Source: Sedimentibacter sp. (GTDB lineage: Bacteria > Bacillota > Clostridia > Tissierellales > Sedimentibacteraceae). From it: a DNA stretch of 64,000 bases. The stretch lies in the NCBI GenBank assembly GCA_018436705.1, contig JAHDLA010000003.1:1-64000 (forward strand), written 5' to 3'. This document shows, piece after piece, positions 45,308 to 53,577 of this stretch (position 1 is its first letter; the number at the start of each line of letters is the position of its first letter). The translations under genes were made by a program, and so were the position numbers. Below the pieces are notes generated by a model, which worked only from the letters and a program-made list of their open reading frames with translations, was not told the origin of the DNA and did not search any database.

Positions 45308-45357
45308 TAAAAAAAGACATAACAACAATTCGTTTGTTCTGTCTTTTTTTATTATTC
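45305..45357. terminator. Bidirectional terminator between two convergent genes
   Basis: The long A-rich/T-rich stem AAAAAAAGACA / TGTCTTTTTTT, with inner pairs AACA/TGTT, lies between the 2H phosphodiesterase gene and glmM, with T-runs in both directions. Confidence 0.85.
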
Positions 45358-46704
45358 TTAATTAAGTCTTTCTTCTATTAGCACCGCAAGCTCATTTGCG
45401 TATTTGTCAAGCTCCTCCTGCCTCTCTCCTTCTATCATGACTCTTACAAGAGGCTCCGTTCCGGAAGGTCTTATCAGCACCCTTCCATTGCCGTGAAAAT
45501 GTCGTTCAATTTCTTCTATTTTACTTTTTATTATATCATCAGCAGCATATGACTTTTTCTTTTCTTCTGATACATGTGCATTTACCAATACCTGAGGCAT
45601 TACCTCCATTACAGATGCAAGTTCGGAGAGTTTCATATTCTTTTTCTTTATTACGCTCAACAGTTGAATTGCAGTGAGAAGTCCATCTCCAGTTGTATTG
45701 TGATCAAGAAAGATTATATGGCCTGACTGCTCTCCGCCTATTGAGTGTCCTCCTTTAAGCATCTCTTCCAGAACATATCTGTCTCCAACCTTTGTTTTTA
45801 TTATGTTTATATCTTTTTCCTTAAGACATATATCCAGCCCCATGTTCGTCATTACGGTTCCGACTATGGTATTGCTTTTAAGCTTTCCTGTTTCTTTCAT
45901 ATTAGAGCCGCAAATTGCCAGTATATGATCTCCGTCTACAATACTTCCGTTTTCGTCCGCAGCTATCAGTCTGTCTGCATCTCCGTCAAAAGACAGTCCA
46001 ACGTCGGCGCCCGTCTCCAAAACAAGCTTTTGAACCTCTTCCGGCTTGGTAGAACCACATTCTACATTTATGTTGATTCCGTTAGGGTCATTGTGAATTG
46101 CATATACCTGCGCTCCAAGTTCTCTTAACAGTTCGGGTGCAGCCTTGTAAACCGCCCCATTGCCGCAGTCAACAGCAACTTTTATACCTGTAAGGTCAGT
46201 ATCAATAGTTTGTTTTAAAAAATCCATATATTTTCTTACGGGATTTTCAACTCTAATTATCCTTCCTACCTCTCCCGCAACAGGCAGAAATTCTATGTCT
46301 AAATTGTTAAGTATGTATTCTTCAATCGAGTTTTCTATTTCATCAGTAAGTTTTAAACCCTGTTCGTTAAAAAATTTTATTCCGTTGTATTCAACAGGGT
46401 TGTGAGAAGCTGTAACCATAACTCCGCCGTCTGCTTCCAAAACTTTTATCATGCATGCTACTGCAGGTGTCGGCAATATACCCAAATATAACACATCTAC
46501 TCCGGCAGAATTTAAGCCTGAGGACAAGGCTGCCACGAGCATGTCACCTGAAATCCTTGTATCTGTTCCAACAACCATCTTTGGCCTCTTTTTACCTTGT
46601 GTTAAAAAAAAGCCTCCTATTCGCCCAAGTTTGTAAGCCAGTTCAGGTGACAAATCCTTATTTGCGATACCTCTTACTCCGTCAGTACCAAATAATTTAC
46701 CCAT
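45358..46704 (-). CDS. glmM: Phosphoglucosamine mutase
   Basis: The protein is 448 aa from the ATG at 46704, chosen for GGAGG and because it gives the family's start MGKLFGTDGVRG; a longer frame exists but has no ribosome site. The phosphoserine loop is VMVTASHNP (Ser100), the metal loop SFDGDADRL, and the C-terminal sugar-phosphate loop RPSGTEPLVRVM. It makes glucosamine-1-phosphate for peptidoglycan and wall-polymer precursors. Confidence 0.95.
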   Translation of the reverse strand: MGKLFGTDGVRGIANKDLSPELAYKLGRIGGFFLTQGKKRPKMVVGTDTRISGDMLVAALSSGLNSAGVDVLYLGILPTPAVACMIKVLEADGGVMVTASHNPVEYNGIKFFNEQGLKLTDEIENSIEEYILNNLDIEFLPVAGEVGRIIRVENPVRKYMDFLKQTIDTDLTGIKVAVDCGNGAVYKAAPELLRELGAQVYAIHNDPNGININVECGSTKPEEVQKLVLETGADVGLSFDGDADRLIAADENGSIVDGDHILAICGSNMKETGKLKSNTIVGTVMTNMGLDICLKEKDINIIKTKVGDRYVLEEMLKGGHSIGGEQSGHIIFLDHNTTGDGLLTAIQLLSVIKKKNMKLSELASVMEVMPQVLVNAHVSEEKKKSYAADDIIKSKIEEIERHFHGNGRVLIRPSGTEPLVRVMIEGERQEELDKYANELAVLIEERLN

Positions 46705-46773
46705 ATTTCCTCCAAAATCACAATTTATAGCTGCCTCAAAGCAACACACAATATTTTATCACATTTTAGTTCA

Positions 46774-46804
46774 AAAAAAAAGATACCATTAAATATAATG
46801 GTAT
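46774..46804 (-). terminator. Terminator of metA
   Basis: ATACCATT (46783-46790) pairs with AATGGTAT (46797-46804); on the minus strand the stem is followed by a run of eight to nine T. Confidence 0.85.
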
Positions 46805-46841
46805 GTCATTCTTTCATTATATACAACGTTCCAACAATAAA

Positions 46842-47780
46842 CTAATGATACCAGTCAGTTCTATTTTTCCCGACTTCCATTATATCATATGGAGTCTCTT
46901 GGTAGATTATATTTATCCAATTTTTAAACAGCAGATTTGCATGACTTCTCCATTTCACAAACGGTCTGCGAGACGGATCATTTTCCGGATAATAGTTCAT
47001 TGGAATATTTATGTGCTTTCCTTGACTTATATCTCTGTCATATTCCTTTTTAAGTGTTAAAGGGTCATACTCCGAATGTCCCATTACAAATATTTTACTG
47101 TAATCATCTGTAACGGCAATATGGACTCCTGCATCTTTCGATTCTGCAAGTATAATTAATTCTTCAACGTTTTTTATATCCTCCGCTGTCACTTCTGTAT
47201 GTCTCGAATGTGGAACATAAAACATATCATCAAATCCGTTCAGGAGCATGCATGTTTCATGTTTCTTCTCATGTTCAAACACTCCAAAGACCTTTTTATC
47301 AAGAACTCTTTTATTAAGTCCGTAATAATAATGAAGCGCAGCTTGCGCACTCCAACAAATAAACATTGTGGATGTAACGTTCAAAGAAGAAAAGTCCAGT
47401 ATTTTCTCAAGTTCTTTCCAATAATCCACTTCTTCGAACTCCATTAGCTCAACTGGCGCTCCTGTTATAATCATAGCATCATATTTTTTATCTTTTATGT
47501 CGTCAATACTTTTATAGAAACTCTTCATGTGGCTTTCTGATGCATTTTTCGTATTATGTGTACTTGTGTGAATAAATTCAACATTTATCTGTATGGGTGA
47601 ATTTGATAAAAGCCTTACAAACTGTGTTTCTGTTTCGATTTTTGTAGGCATAAGATTAACCAAAGCAACTTCAAGAGGCCTTATGTCCTGAGATTTTGCC
47701 CGTTCGCTGCTCATTACAAATATGTTTTCTTCGTGCATAGTATTGAAAGCTGGAAGTCTTGAGGGTATTATTACCGGCAT
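46842..47780 (-). CDS. metA: Homoserine O-acetyltransferase (MetA type)
   Basis: The 312-aa protein of the MetA family has the catalytic Cys142 (STMFICWSAQAAL), His235 and Glu237 (VMGHSEYDP). Residue 111 is Glu (TGAPVELMEF), the residue that selects acetyl-CoA over succinyl-CoA in Bacillus-type enzymes; E. coli has Gly. So the product is probably O-acetylhomoserine, for methionine synthesis. AAGGAGG lies about 10 nt before the ATG. No S-box or T-box riboswitch is visible upstream. Confidence 0.92.
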   Translation of the reverse strand: MPVIIPSRLPAFNTMHEENIFVMSSERAKSQDIRPLEVALVNLMPTKIETETQFVRLLSNSPIQINVEFIHTSTHNTKNASESHMKSFYKSIDDIKDKKYDAMIITGAPVELMEFEEVDYWKELEKILDFSSLNVTSTMFICWSAQAALHYYYGLNKRVLDKKVFGVFEHEKKHETCMLLNGFDDMFYVPHSRHTEVTAEDIKNVEELIILAESKDAGVHIAVTDDYSKIFVMGHSEYDPLTLKKEYDRDISQGKHINIPMNYYPENDPSRRPFVKWRSHANLLFKNWINIIYQETPYDIMEVGKNRTDWYH

Positions 47781-47845
47781 TTGTTTTTCCTCCTTATGTC
47801 AATGTTTAAAATCTTGTCACATCAGACTTAATCTGCTGTAAATTG

Positions 47846-47879
47846 TATGCCAAACATACTTCAAAAAATTAAGTATGCA
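47846..47879 (-). promoter_or_regulatory. Three-arm repeat upstream of metA
   Basis: Read on the minus strand, CATACTT (47878-47872), AAGTATG (47862-47856) and CATAC (47850-47846) occur in succession. The middle arm can pair with either neighbour, so two hairpins are mutually exclusive. It lies about 66 bp upstream of the metA start. It could be an operator or an attenuator-like RNA switch; the T-run inside the first loop is not a terminator. Confidence 0.4.
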
Positions 47880-47904
47880 AAAAATCCTCATAATGAGGAT
47901 TTTA
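47879..47904 (-). terminator. Terminator of the unknown gene at 47957-48433
   Basis: A hairpin AAAATCCTC / GAGGATTTT with an ATAAT loop, followed on the minus strand by TTTTTTG, lies about 50 bp after the stop at 47957. Confidence 0.8.
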
Positions 47905-47956
47905 TACAAAGTATATTATATTAATTTATACTAAATAAATTATTTTGTCAAACAAT

Positions 47957-48433
47957 TTATTTTAAACTGCTCATATATAAATCTGACAAGCTACTATTAA
48001 AAATATCATAAGCTTCAGTTACTGCTTCATTATTTTTAAGAGAAGCAATATTTCTTTCTTCAATTAAAAGCGAAGCAAGCTCATTAAAATTATTTATTAA
48101 ATCATTCTTATTATATTTATCATATGAAAACACTTTATACTCATTATTATGCCATAAATTAAAGTAATCAACTATGTAGTTGAACATATTTCTGTTTTTG
48201 GAAACAAATCTGTAGATATCAAGAAATAAATAGCTATCTCTGCATTTCACTTTGCTGAGTCCTGCAATTGTAAAAAAAGAATTTTCTTTACCTGGAACGA
48301 TAATGCCTTCAATACACCCTGTCAACGCAGCAACCAAGTGAGCATTCTCCCCTGTTTTTACGAGATCATAAAAGTCTGCAACTTCCACATAATTTTCAAT
48401 GTCGAATTCTACAGCAACGGTCTTGCTTTGCAT
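47957..48433 (-). CDS. Protein of unknown function
   Basis: The 158-aa soluble protein has no signal or membrane segment. I do not recognise a family. It has a mixed alpha/beta N-terminal half with VAALTGCIEGIIVPGKENS and a helical, Asn/Lys-rich C-terminal half. It has its own promoter and terminator and is divergent from the XRE regulator, which may control it. Confidence 0.65.
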   Translation of the reverse strand: MQSKTVAVEFDIENYVEVADFYDLVKTGENAHLVAALTGCIEGIIVPGKENSFFTIAGLSKVKCRDSYLFLDIYRFVSKNRNMFNYIVDYFNLWHNNEYKVFSYDKYNKNDLINNFNELASLLIEERNIASLKNNEAVTEAYDIFNSSLSDLYMSSLK

Positions 48434-48471
48434 ATCAATTCTCCTTAATATATAATGTAGTTTTCAAATAT

Positions 48472-48530
48472 ATAATACTCTTTACTTTGCCAGTTGTCAA
48501 TATTTATATTAATAATTTACTTTTTGTAAA
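48472..48530 (-). promoter_or_regulatory. Consensus promoter of the unknown gene and a candidate XRE operator
   Basis: On the minus strand, TTGACA (48500-48495), 17 bp, TATTAT (48477-48472). Upstream, between the divergent genes, is the perfect palindrome TTTAC-N5-GTAAA (48516-48530), which could be bound by the XRE regulator encoded at 48597. Confidence 0.6.
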
Positions 48531-48596
48531 TTTTTGTAGTTTTTTATCACGAATTACATTATAATATAATTATAATAATTAAAAGGACTGACAAAG

Positions 48597-48986
48597 ATGA
48601 AAATAGACGAACGAATCCGCTATCTTCGCACCAAGTGTAATCTTACTTCAAAAGAGTTGAGCAAAGCTCTGAATGTATCAGAATCGTCAATTTCATTGTA
48701 TGAGAGCGGCAAAAGGCGACCAAGTGTTGATCTGATAGTTAAAATGGCATATTACTTTGATGTTTCCACCGATTTTATCCTAGGTATTTCGGATTCTCAT
48801 GAAAAAAATAACTTGGAAGAACTCGATACCGATTATTCTGAGTTATTGGATAAAATCATTTCTTCTTTGGATGGCAAAAATTGCATGATTTTTGACGGAG
48901 ACCGCCTTGACGGCAAAATCGTCATAATATTCAAAAATAATTTAAATCTCGTATTAGAAAATATGCGGATGATAGTTAGCAAATGA
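48597..48986 (+). CDS. XRE family transcriptional regulator
   Basis: The 129-aa protein has an N-terminal Cro/C1-type HTH (about 5-60; TSKELSKALNVSESSISLYE and the following GKRRPS) and a short C-terminal domain of unknown ligand (about 75-129). It is divergent from the unknown gene at 47957-48433. AAAGGAC precedes the ATG. A palindrome in the shared spacer is a candidate site for it. Confidence 0.85.
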   Translation: MKIDERIRYLRTKCNLTSKELSKALNVSESSISLYESGKRRPSVDLIVKMAYYFDVSTDFILGISDSHEKNNLEELDTDYSELLDKIISSLDGKNCMIFDGDRLDGKIVIIFKNNLNLVLENMRMIVSK

Positions 48987-49019
48987 TTCATTGGCGTCAA
49001 CTGTATCAATTTAATACAA

Positions 49020-49048
49020 TTGAAAAATAAAGTTAAAACTGTTATAAT
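49020..49048 (+). promoter_or_regulatory. Promoter of the ABC-F gene
   Basis: TTGAAA (49020-49025), 17 bp, TATAAT (49043-49048), 40 bp before the ATG at 49089. Confidence 0.7.
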
Positions 49049-49088
49049 AATATGACTTTATACAATAATGACCGGAAAGGAAAATACT

Positions 49089-51005
49089 ATGATTGTTTTA
49101 TCATGCATTGATGTTTCCAAAGCCTATGTTGTTGATAATATTATTGAAAATATATCATTCACAGTTAATGACAATGAAAAAGTTGGATTGATAGGACTAA
49201 ATGGAGCAGGTAAGACTACCTTATTCAATATATTGACCGGAAATTCAGATTTTGACAGCGGAGAAATATATCTAGCTAAAGGAAAAAAAATTGGTTATTT
49301 AAAACAAAACACGAACATAGAAAGCGATCGCAGCATTATGAATGAAATGCTCACCATATATCAAGAGGTAATAAGGCTTGAGCAAGACCTCCATGAATTA
49401 TCTCATAAAATAAGCAGCTACACTGAAAACGATGATTCAGACGAGCTTCAGCGAATCATGGAGACATATGCAAAAATGAGCGAAAAATTTGAAGAAATGG
49501 ACGGCTATATTTTCAAAAGTCACATAAAGGGTGTGCTAAAAGGCTTGGGTTTTTCCGAAAATGAGTTTGACAAGCCTGTCAATTTACTCAGCGGAGGACA
49601 AAAAAGCAGAGTCATGCTTGCTAAACTGCTGCTGGAAAAGGCAGATGTGCTTCTTTTGGATGAGCCTACAAACCATCTGGATATTGAAGCAATTTCCTGG
49701 CTTGAGAAATATATAAAAGATTTTAAAGGTGCTGTAATAATTATTTCCCACGACAGATATTTCTTGGATAATACCGTAAGCAGAATCTTTCTAATGGAAA
49801 ACAAGAATTTGAAAGATTACGACGGAAACTATACGGAATTCATAAAAAAAAGGAAGATTGAGCTCAAACAAAGGGCAAAGCAATATGAAGAGTATGAAAA
49901 GGAAATAAACAGGCAGGAGGAAATGATTCGACGCCTTCACGCTTACGGAAGCAAACGAAATATAAGGCAGGCACTCAGCAGACAAAAGTCCCTGGACAAA
50001 ATAAAAAAAATGGACAAACCTTCTCTGGGTAATAAAAAAGTCAAGCTCCGGTTTGCAACAAGAATAAAAAGCGGAACCGACGTTCTCGCAGCAGAAAGCT
50101 TAGCCGTAAATTACGGAGACCACAGAGTTTTCAGCAATATCGACATTAACGTGTTCAAAGGTGAAAAGGTCGGAATAATTGGCCCGAACGGCATCGGAAA
50201 ATCTACTCTGTTAAAAGTAATAGCAGGTAAAATTGAATCTTATGAGGGTAATGTAACCATTGGTCATAATGTAAATATAGGCTATTATGATCAGGAACAA
50301 ACGAATTTGGACAGTGAAAGTACCGTTATAGATGAGATCTGGGACTATAATCCTGATTTAAACTATTATGACATACGCAGCATGCTGGCAAGGTTTTTAT
50401 TTAACGGCGATGATATGTACAAAATAGTCGGAGACTTAAGCGGAGGTGAAAAAAGCAGATTATCGCTGCTGAAGCTTATGACTTCTAACTCAAATTTTCT
50501 TCTGATGGATGAACCCACAAATCATCTGGACATTGACTCAAAGGAAATTTTAGAGGATGCACTCGTTAACTATGAAGGAACAGTACTTGTTGTATCCCAC
50601 GACAGATACTTTCTTAACAAAGTTGCTGATAAAATTTATGATGTGTCATCAGACAGCGCCTTCCAGTATCTTGGCAACTATGATTATTACATTCAAAAAA
50701 AAGCAGAGCTTGAGGAAACTGACGAATCTGTAACTGTTTTAAAAACAAAGACACAAATAAATGCTGAAAAGAAAAAAGAACGTGAAAATATACGCGACCG
50801 GCAGCAGAGAGAAAAGACAGTCCAAAAAATAGAAGAACAAATTCAAATGCATGAAAATAAAATTCGTGAATTTGAACTTGCATTATGCCAACCTTCGACA
50901 TATGAAGATAAGGTTCTAATTATTGATTTAAATGAAAAATTAAACACTTATAAAAATGAACTTGAAGTTCTGTACACAGAGTGGGCGAAACTTTTAGAAA
51001 ATTAA
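49089..51005 (+). CDS. ABC-F family ATPase (YdiF/Uup-like)
   Basis: The protein is 638 aa from the ATG at 49089, chosen for AAAGGAAAA. It has two ATP-binding cassettes in one chain: Walker A GLNGAGKTT and GPNGIGKST, signatures LSGGQKSR and LSGGEKSR, and Walker B DVLLLDEPTNHLD and NFLLMDEPTNHLD. The arm linker and a C-terminal coiled coil follow the Bacillus YdiF pattern. There are no membrane segments. ABC-F proteins act on the ribosome in translation factor or antibiotic-protection roles; context does not separate these. Confidence 0.9.
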   Translation: MIVLSCIDVSKAYVVDNIIENISFTVNDNEKVGLIGLNGAGKTTLFNILTGNSDFDSGEIYLAKGKKIGYLKQNTNIESDRSIMNEMLTIYQEVIRLEQDLHELSHKISSYTENDDSDELQRIMETYAKMSEKFEEMDGYIFKSHIKGVLKGLGFSENEFDKPVNLLSGGQKSRVMLAKLLLEKADVLLLDEPTNHLDIEAISWLEKYIKDFKGAVIIISHDRYFLDNTVSRIFLMENKNLKDYDGNYTEFIKKRKIELKQRAKQYEEYEKEINRQEEMIRRLHAYGSKRNIRQALSRQKSLDKIKKMDKPSLGNKKVKLRFATRIKSGTDVLAAESLAVNYGDHRVFSNIDINVFKGEKVGIIGPNGIGKSTLLKVIAGKIESYEGNVTIGHNVNIGYYDQEQTNLDSESTVIDEIWDYNPDLNYYDIRSMLARFLFNGDDMYKIVGDLSGGEKSRLSLLKLMTSNSNFLLMDEPTNHLDIDSKEILEDALVNYEGTVLVVSHDRYFLNKVADKIYDVSSDSAFQYLGNYDYYIQKKAELEETDESVTVLKTKTQINAEKKKERENIRDRQQREKTVQKIEEQIQMHENKIREFELALCQPSTYEDKVLIIDLNEKLNTYKNELEVLYTEWAKLLEN

Positions 51006-51011
51006 AAAAAG

Positions 51012-51083
51012 TTATCCACACGTTGTTAATAAACTGTGAACAACTTTTTCATTAGTATTTCAGTATCAACAGCTTTATCCACA
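51012..51083. other. Pair of perfect DnaA boxes
   Basis: TTATCCACA occurs at 51012-51020 and at 51075-51083, both in plus orientation, within the 108-bp space between the ABC-F and tsaD genes. A further near match in the opposite orientation, TGTGAACAA, lies between them. The second box covers the loop of the terminator hairpin. The sequence is the consensus DnaA binding site; a DnaA-titration or regulatory role is inferred. Confidence 0.6.
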
Positions 51084-51100
51084 GCTGTTGATACTTTTTT
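51062..51100. terminator. Terminator between the ABC-F and tsaD genes
   Basis: A perfect 13-bp stem, AGTATCAACAGCT (51062-51074) with AGCTGTTGATACT (51083-51095), around an 8-nt loop, with TTTTTT in the plus direction. It also lies at the end of tsaD on the minus strand, with an adjacent short T-run. Confidence 0.85.
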
Positions 51101-51113
51101 ATACTTAACCTGT

Positions 51114-52136
51114 TTATAAGTTTCCAAGTTCTAAATTAGGTATCGCGTTTAATGCTGCATCGCTGAACTGCTTATTTAAATATTTATAATATCCGGCGCA
51201 TCCTATCATAGCTGCATTATCAGTGCATAAAATAGGTGATGGTTTTGTAAATTTATAATCATTCTCCTGGCATTTTTCCATAAGCATTTCTCTCAAGCGT
51301 GAGTTTGAAGCAACACCACCGGCAAGTGCAATCTTTCTGCAGTTCTTTTGCCCAGCAGCTTTAATTGTTTTCATAACAAGGACTTCTACAACTGCTTCCT
51401 GAAAACTTGCCGCAACATCTTCAACAACAATTTTTTCGTTTTTTTGCTCACTGTTATGCAGATAATTCAGCACTGAAGATTTTAATCCACTGAAACTAAA
51501 ATCCAAGGTATCTTCATCTATCACTACTCTTGGAAATTTGATAGCGGTCTTGCAGCCTTGCTTTGCTGCCTTATCTATCAATGGTCCTCCAGGGTATCCA
51601 AGGCCTACTGCTCTGGCAATTTTGTCAAACGCCTCCCCTGCCGCATCATCTCTTGTCTTCCCCATAACCTCATACCTTCCGTAATCTTTCACATATACGA
51701 GATGCGTGTGTCCGCCTGATGCAACCAAACATATGAATGGCGGTTCAAGGGCTTTGTCCTCAATAAAGTTAGCGCTTATATGGCCTTCTATGTGATTAAC
51801 TCCAATAAGAGGTTTATTAAATGCATAAGACAACCCCTTTGCAAAATTTACTCCCACAAGCAGTGCGCCCACTAATCCTGGTCCGTAGGTTACAGCAATT
51901 GCATCAATCTGATCCTTTGTTACACCTGCATTTCTTAAGGCCTCTTCAACAACTCCGTTTATATTTTCAATGTGCTTTCTTGAGGCTACTTCAGGTACCA
52001 CGCCTCCAAATTCCTTGTGTATATCTATTTGAGATGATATTACATTGGATAAAACATCTCTTCCGTTTTTAATAACGGAGGCAGCTGTTTCATCGCATGA
52101 TGATTCTAGTGCAAGTATCAATATATTTTCTTTCAT
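51114..52136 (-). CDS. tsaD: tRNA threonylcarbamoyladenosine transferase TsaD
   Basis: The protein is 340 aa from the ATG at 52136 (CGGAGG upstream; the longer frame has no ribosome site). It begins with [14 protein letters not shown] and holds the metal ligands NHIEGHI, the nucleotide-binding [14 protein letters not shown] and [13 protein letters not shown]. With TsaB, TsaC and TsaE it makes t6A37 in tRNAs reading ANN codons. The usual clostridial neighbours tsaB and tsaE are not here. Confidence 0.95.
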   Translation of the reverse strand: MKENILILALESSCDETAASVIKNGRDVLSNVISSQIDIHKEFGGVVPEVASRKHIENINGVVEEALRNAGVTKDQIDAIAVTYGPGLVGALLVGVNFAKGLSYAFNKPLIGVNHIEGHISANFIEDKALEPPFICLVASGGHTHLVYVKDYGRYEVMGKTRDDAAGEAFDKIARAVGLGYPGGPLIDKAAKQGCKTAIKFPRVVIDEDTLDFSFSGLKSSVLNYLHNSEQKNEKIVVEDVAASFQEAVVEVLVMKTIKAAGQKNCRKIALAGGVASNSRLREMLMEKCQENDYKFTKPSPILCTDNAAMIGCAGYYKYLNKQFSDAALNAIPNLELGNL

Positions 52137-52161
52137 GTTTTCCTCCGATTCAATTGTTTTG

Positions 52162-52190
52162 ATTATAATCCAAAAGGGCTCTTTTCGCAA
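52162..52190 (-). promoter_or_regulatory. Promoter of tsaD
   Basis: On the minus strand, TTGCGA (52190-52185), 17 bp, TATAAT (52167-52162), about 26 bp upstream of the ATG. Confidence 0.65.
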
Positions 52191-52222
52191 GAAGCAAAAT
52201 ACCAAATCAAAAATAAAGAAAA

Positions 52223-52262
52223 CAGCTGCCTGTAATTCTTATACAGACAACTGCCAAAATTA
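52223..52262 (-). terminator. Terminator of the DUF3798 ABC importer operon
   Basis: A 12-bp stem with two G-U pairs, CAGTTGTCTGTA and TACAGGCAGCTG on the minus strand, is followed by TTTTCTTTATTTTTG. Confidence 0.75.
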
Positions 52263-52275
52263 GTAATAATAAATT

Positions 52276-53577
52276 TTAGTTTAATTCTTCCTTCGCTTTT
52301 TTGTTTGTTCTCCAAACGTGCAGACCTAACGCAAGTCCGATTACTCCGTATACCATAAATGTTCTGAAATATTCTCCCAGAAGAGCATTTCCAAACAAGG
52401 ACAATCCTATTTCTGGAGACATAATAAACATTGAGTTAAAAAGCAGTGTCCCAAGTATGGCATGACGTATGTTTGCTTTCTGAGTTGAAGCACCTCCTAC
52501 CAGAAGAGCTGCAACCGAAAACATACCTATTTGAGTATGGGCCCCATATGTATTCAATGTTCCCATGTTCTGCAGGTACATAATCTGCCCCCACGCCGCA
52601 AAAACTGTTGACATTATTGTTGCAATAATTCTAGTTCTATCAACATTTATACCTGAAACTTCCGCAATATGCTGACTTTGACCTACGCTTCTGAAGTCCT
52701 GTCCTAGCTTTGTCCTCAATATCAATTCATTAAACATACACAAGCCTATGACAAAAAGACCTATTACAACAGGTACTTTTCTTACCTTCATCAGGCCAGA
52801 ATCCGTTGCTATGGCAAAAATACTTATAGCCATAAGCACAAGACATATAACAGAATTTAAAATCGTCATCATTTTCTGATTTTGATTAAAAACTGCCATG
52901 TTCTTTTTCCTTGTAAATCTTAAAACCTGCAGAATAAGAATAGCTGCCGCGACTATTAGAACGGCCCACATAAAAGGTATTTCCATAATGCTGTCAAGTG
53001 CGTATTTTAACCCGCCTTCTTCAACCTTAACAAGGTCTACAGTCATTCTTATTCCTACTCCATCAGGCTTAATCATAGGATGTGTATCAGGAACCTTTAT
53101 GATAACACCCACAACGAACAAGAACAGAAACTGATAAATACCGTTTGCGAAGAAACCTACTATTAAGCTGGCGATCATCTCCTGCCCTCTGGTTTTGTTA
53201 TATAAGATCCCCGTAAAGTATCCAAACAATGCAGCAATAGGTAATGCCAATAAAAATGTAAGAGCAATTCCGGAATACCCGCCAAACTCAAAATATCTTA
53301 CAATTGCTATAGCAATTTGTCCTGCCATTGCTCCTACAACAATACCAAAGTTAAGCCCCAAGCCTGCAACAACCGGTATTATAAGTGACAATACGAGAAA
53401 TGCATTTCTAAAAAATCTGCTGGACAATTCGGTCAAAAAGTAATTTACTGATACACCATCAGATACAAGAAAGCCAAATATTGTAAATGCAATAAAAATC
53501 AGTGTAACTATGTTATCTGCAATCCATGATGAACCTCTCTTGCTATTAAGTCTTTCTCCGGTAGATATATTATTCAT
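52276..53577 (-). CDS. ABC importer permease (BPD_transp_2 type)
   Basis: The 433-aa protein has about ten membrane segments and a pattern of the nucleoside/BMP or branched-chain-type permeases. Its start codon shares bases with the upstream permease's stop (TAATG), after GGAGGAG. It pairs with the permease encoded upstream as a heterodimer. It is the last gene of the importer operon and is followed by a terminator. Confidence 0.82.
   Translation of the reverse strand: MNNISTGERLNSKRGSSWIADNIVTLIFIAFTIFGFLVSDGVSVNYFLTELSSRFFRNAFLVLSLIIPVVAGLGLNFGIVVGAMAGQIAIAIVRYFEFGGYSGIALTFLLALPIAALFGYFTGILYNKTRGQEMIASLIVGFFANGIYQFLFLFVVGVIIKVPDTHPMIKPDGVGIRMTVDLVKVEEGGLKYALDSIMEIPFMWAVLIVAAAILILQVLRFTRKKNMAVFNQNQKMMTILNSVICLVLMAISIFAIATDSGLMKVRKVPVVIGLFVIGLCMFNELILRTKLGQDFRSVGQSQHIAEVSGINVDRTRIIATIMSTVFAAWGQIMYLQNMGTLNTYGAHTQIGMFSVAALLVGGASTQKANIRHAILGTLLFNSMFIMSPEIGLSLFGNALLGEYFRTFMVYGVIGLALGLHVWRTNKKAKEELN

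Noticed and set aside
46705..46749. Longer N-terminus of glmM
   Set aside because: The 15 extra codons precede the conserved MGKLFGTDG start and have no ribosome site, whereas GGAGG precedes the ATG at 46704.
47781..47956. S-box or T-box riboswitch before metA
   Set aside because: The region is only about 175 bp, half of it taken up by the terminator of the upstream gene, and the conserved motifs of these riboswitches are not seen.
51006..51113. Replication origin at the DnaA boxes
   Set aside because: There is no dnaA, dnaN or rpmH nearby and the spacer is short, so a replication origin is unlikely.
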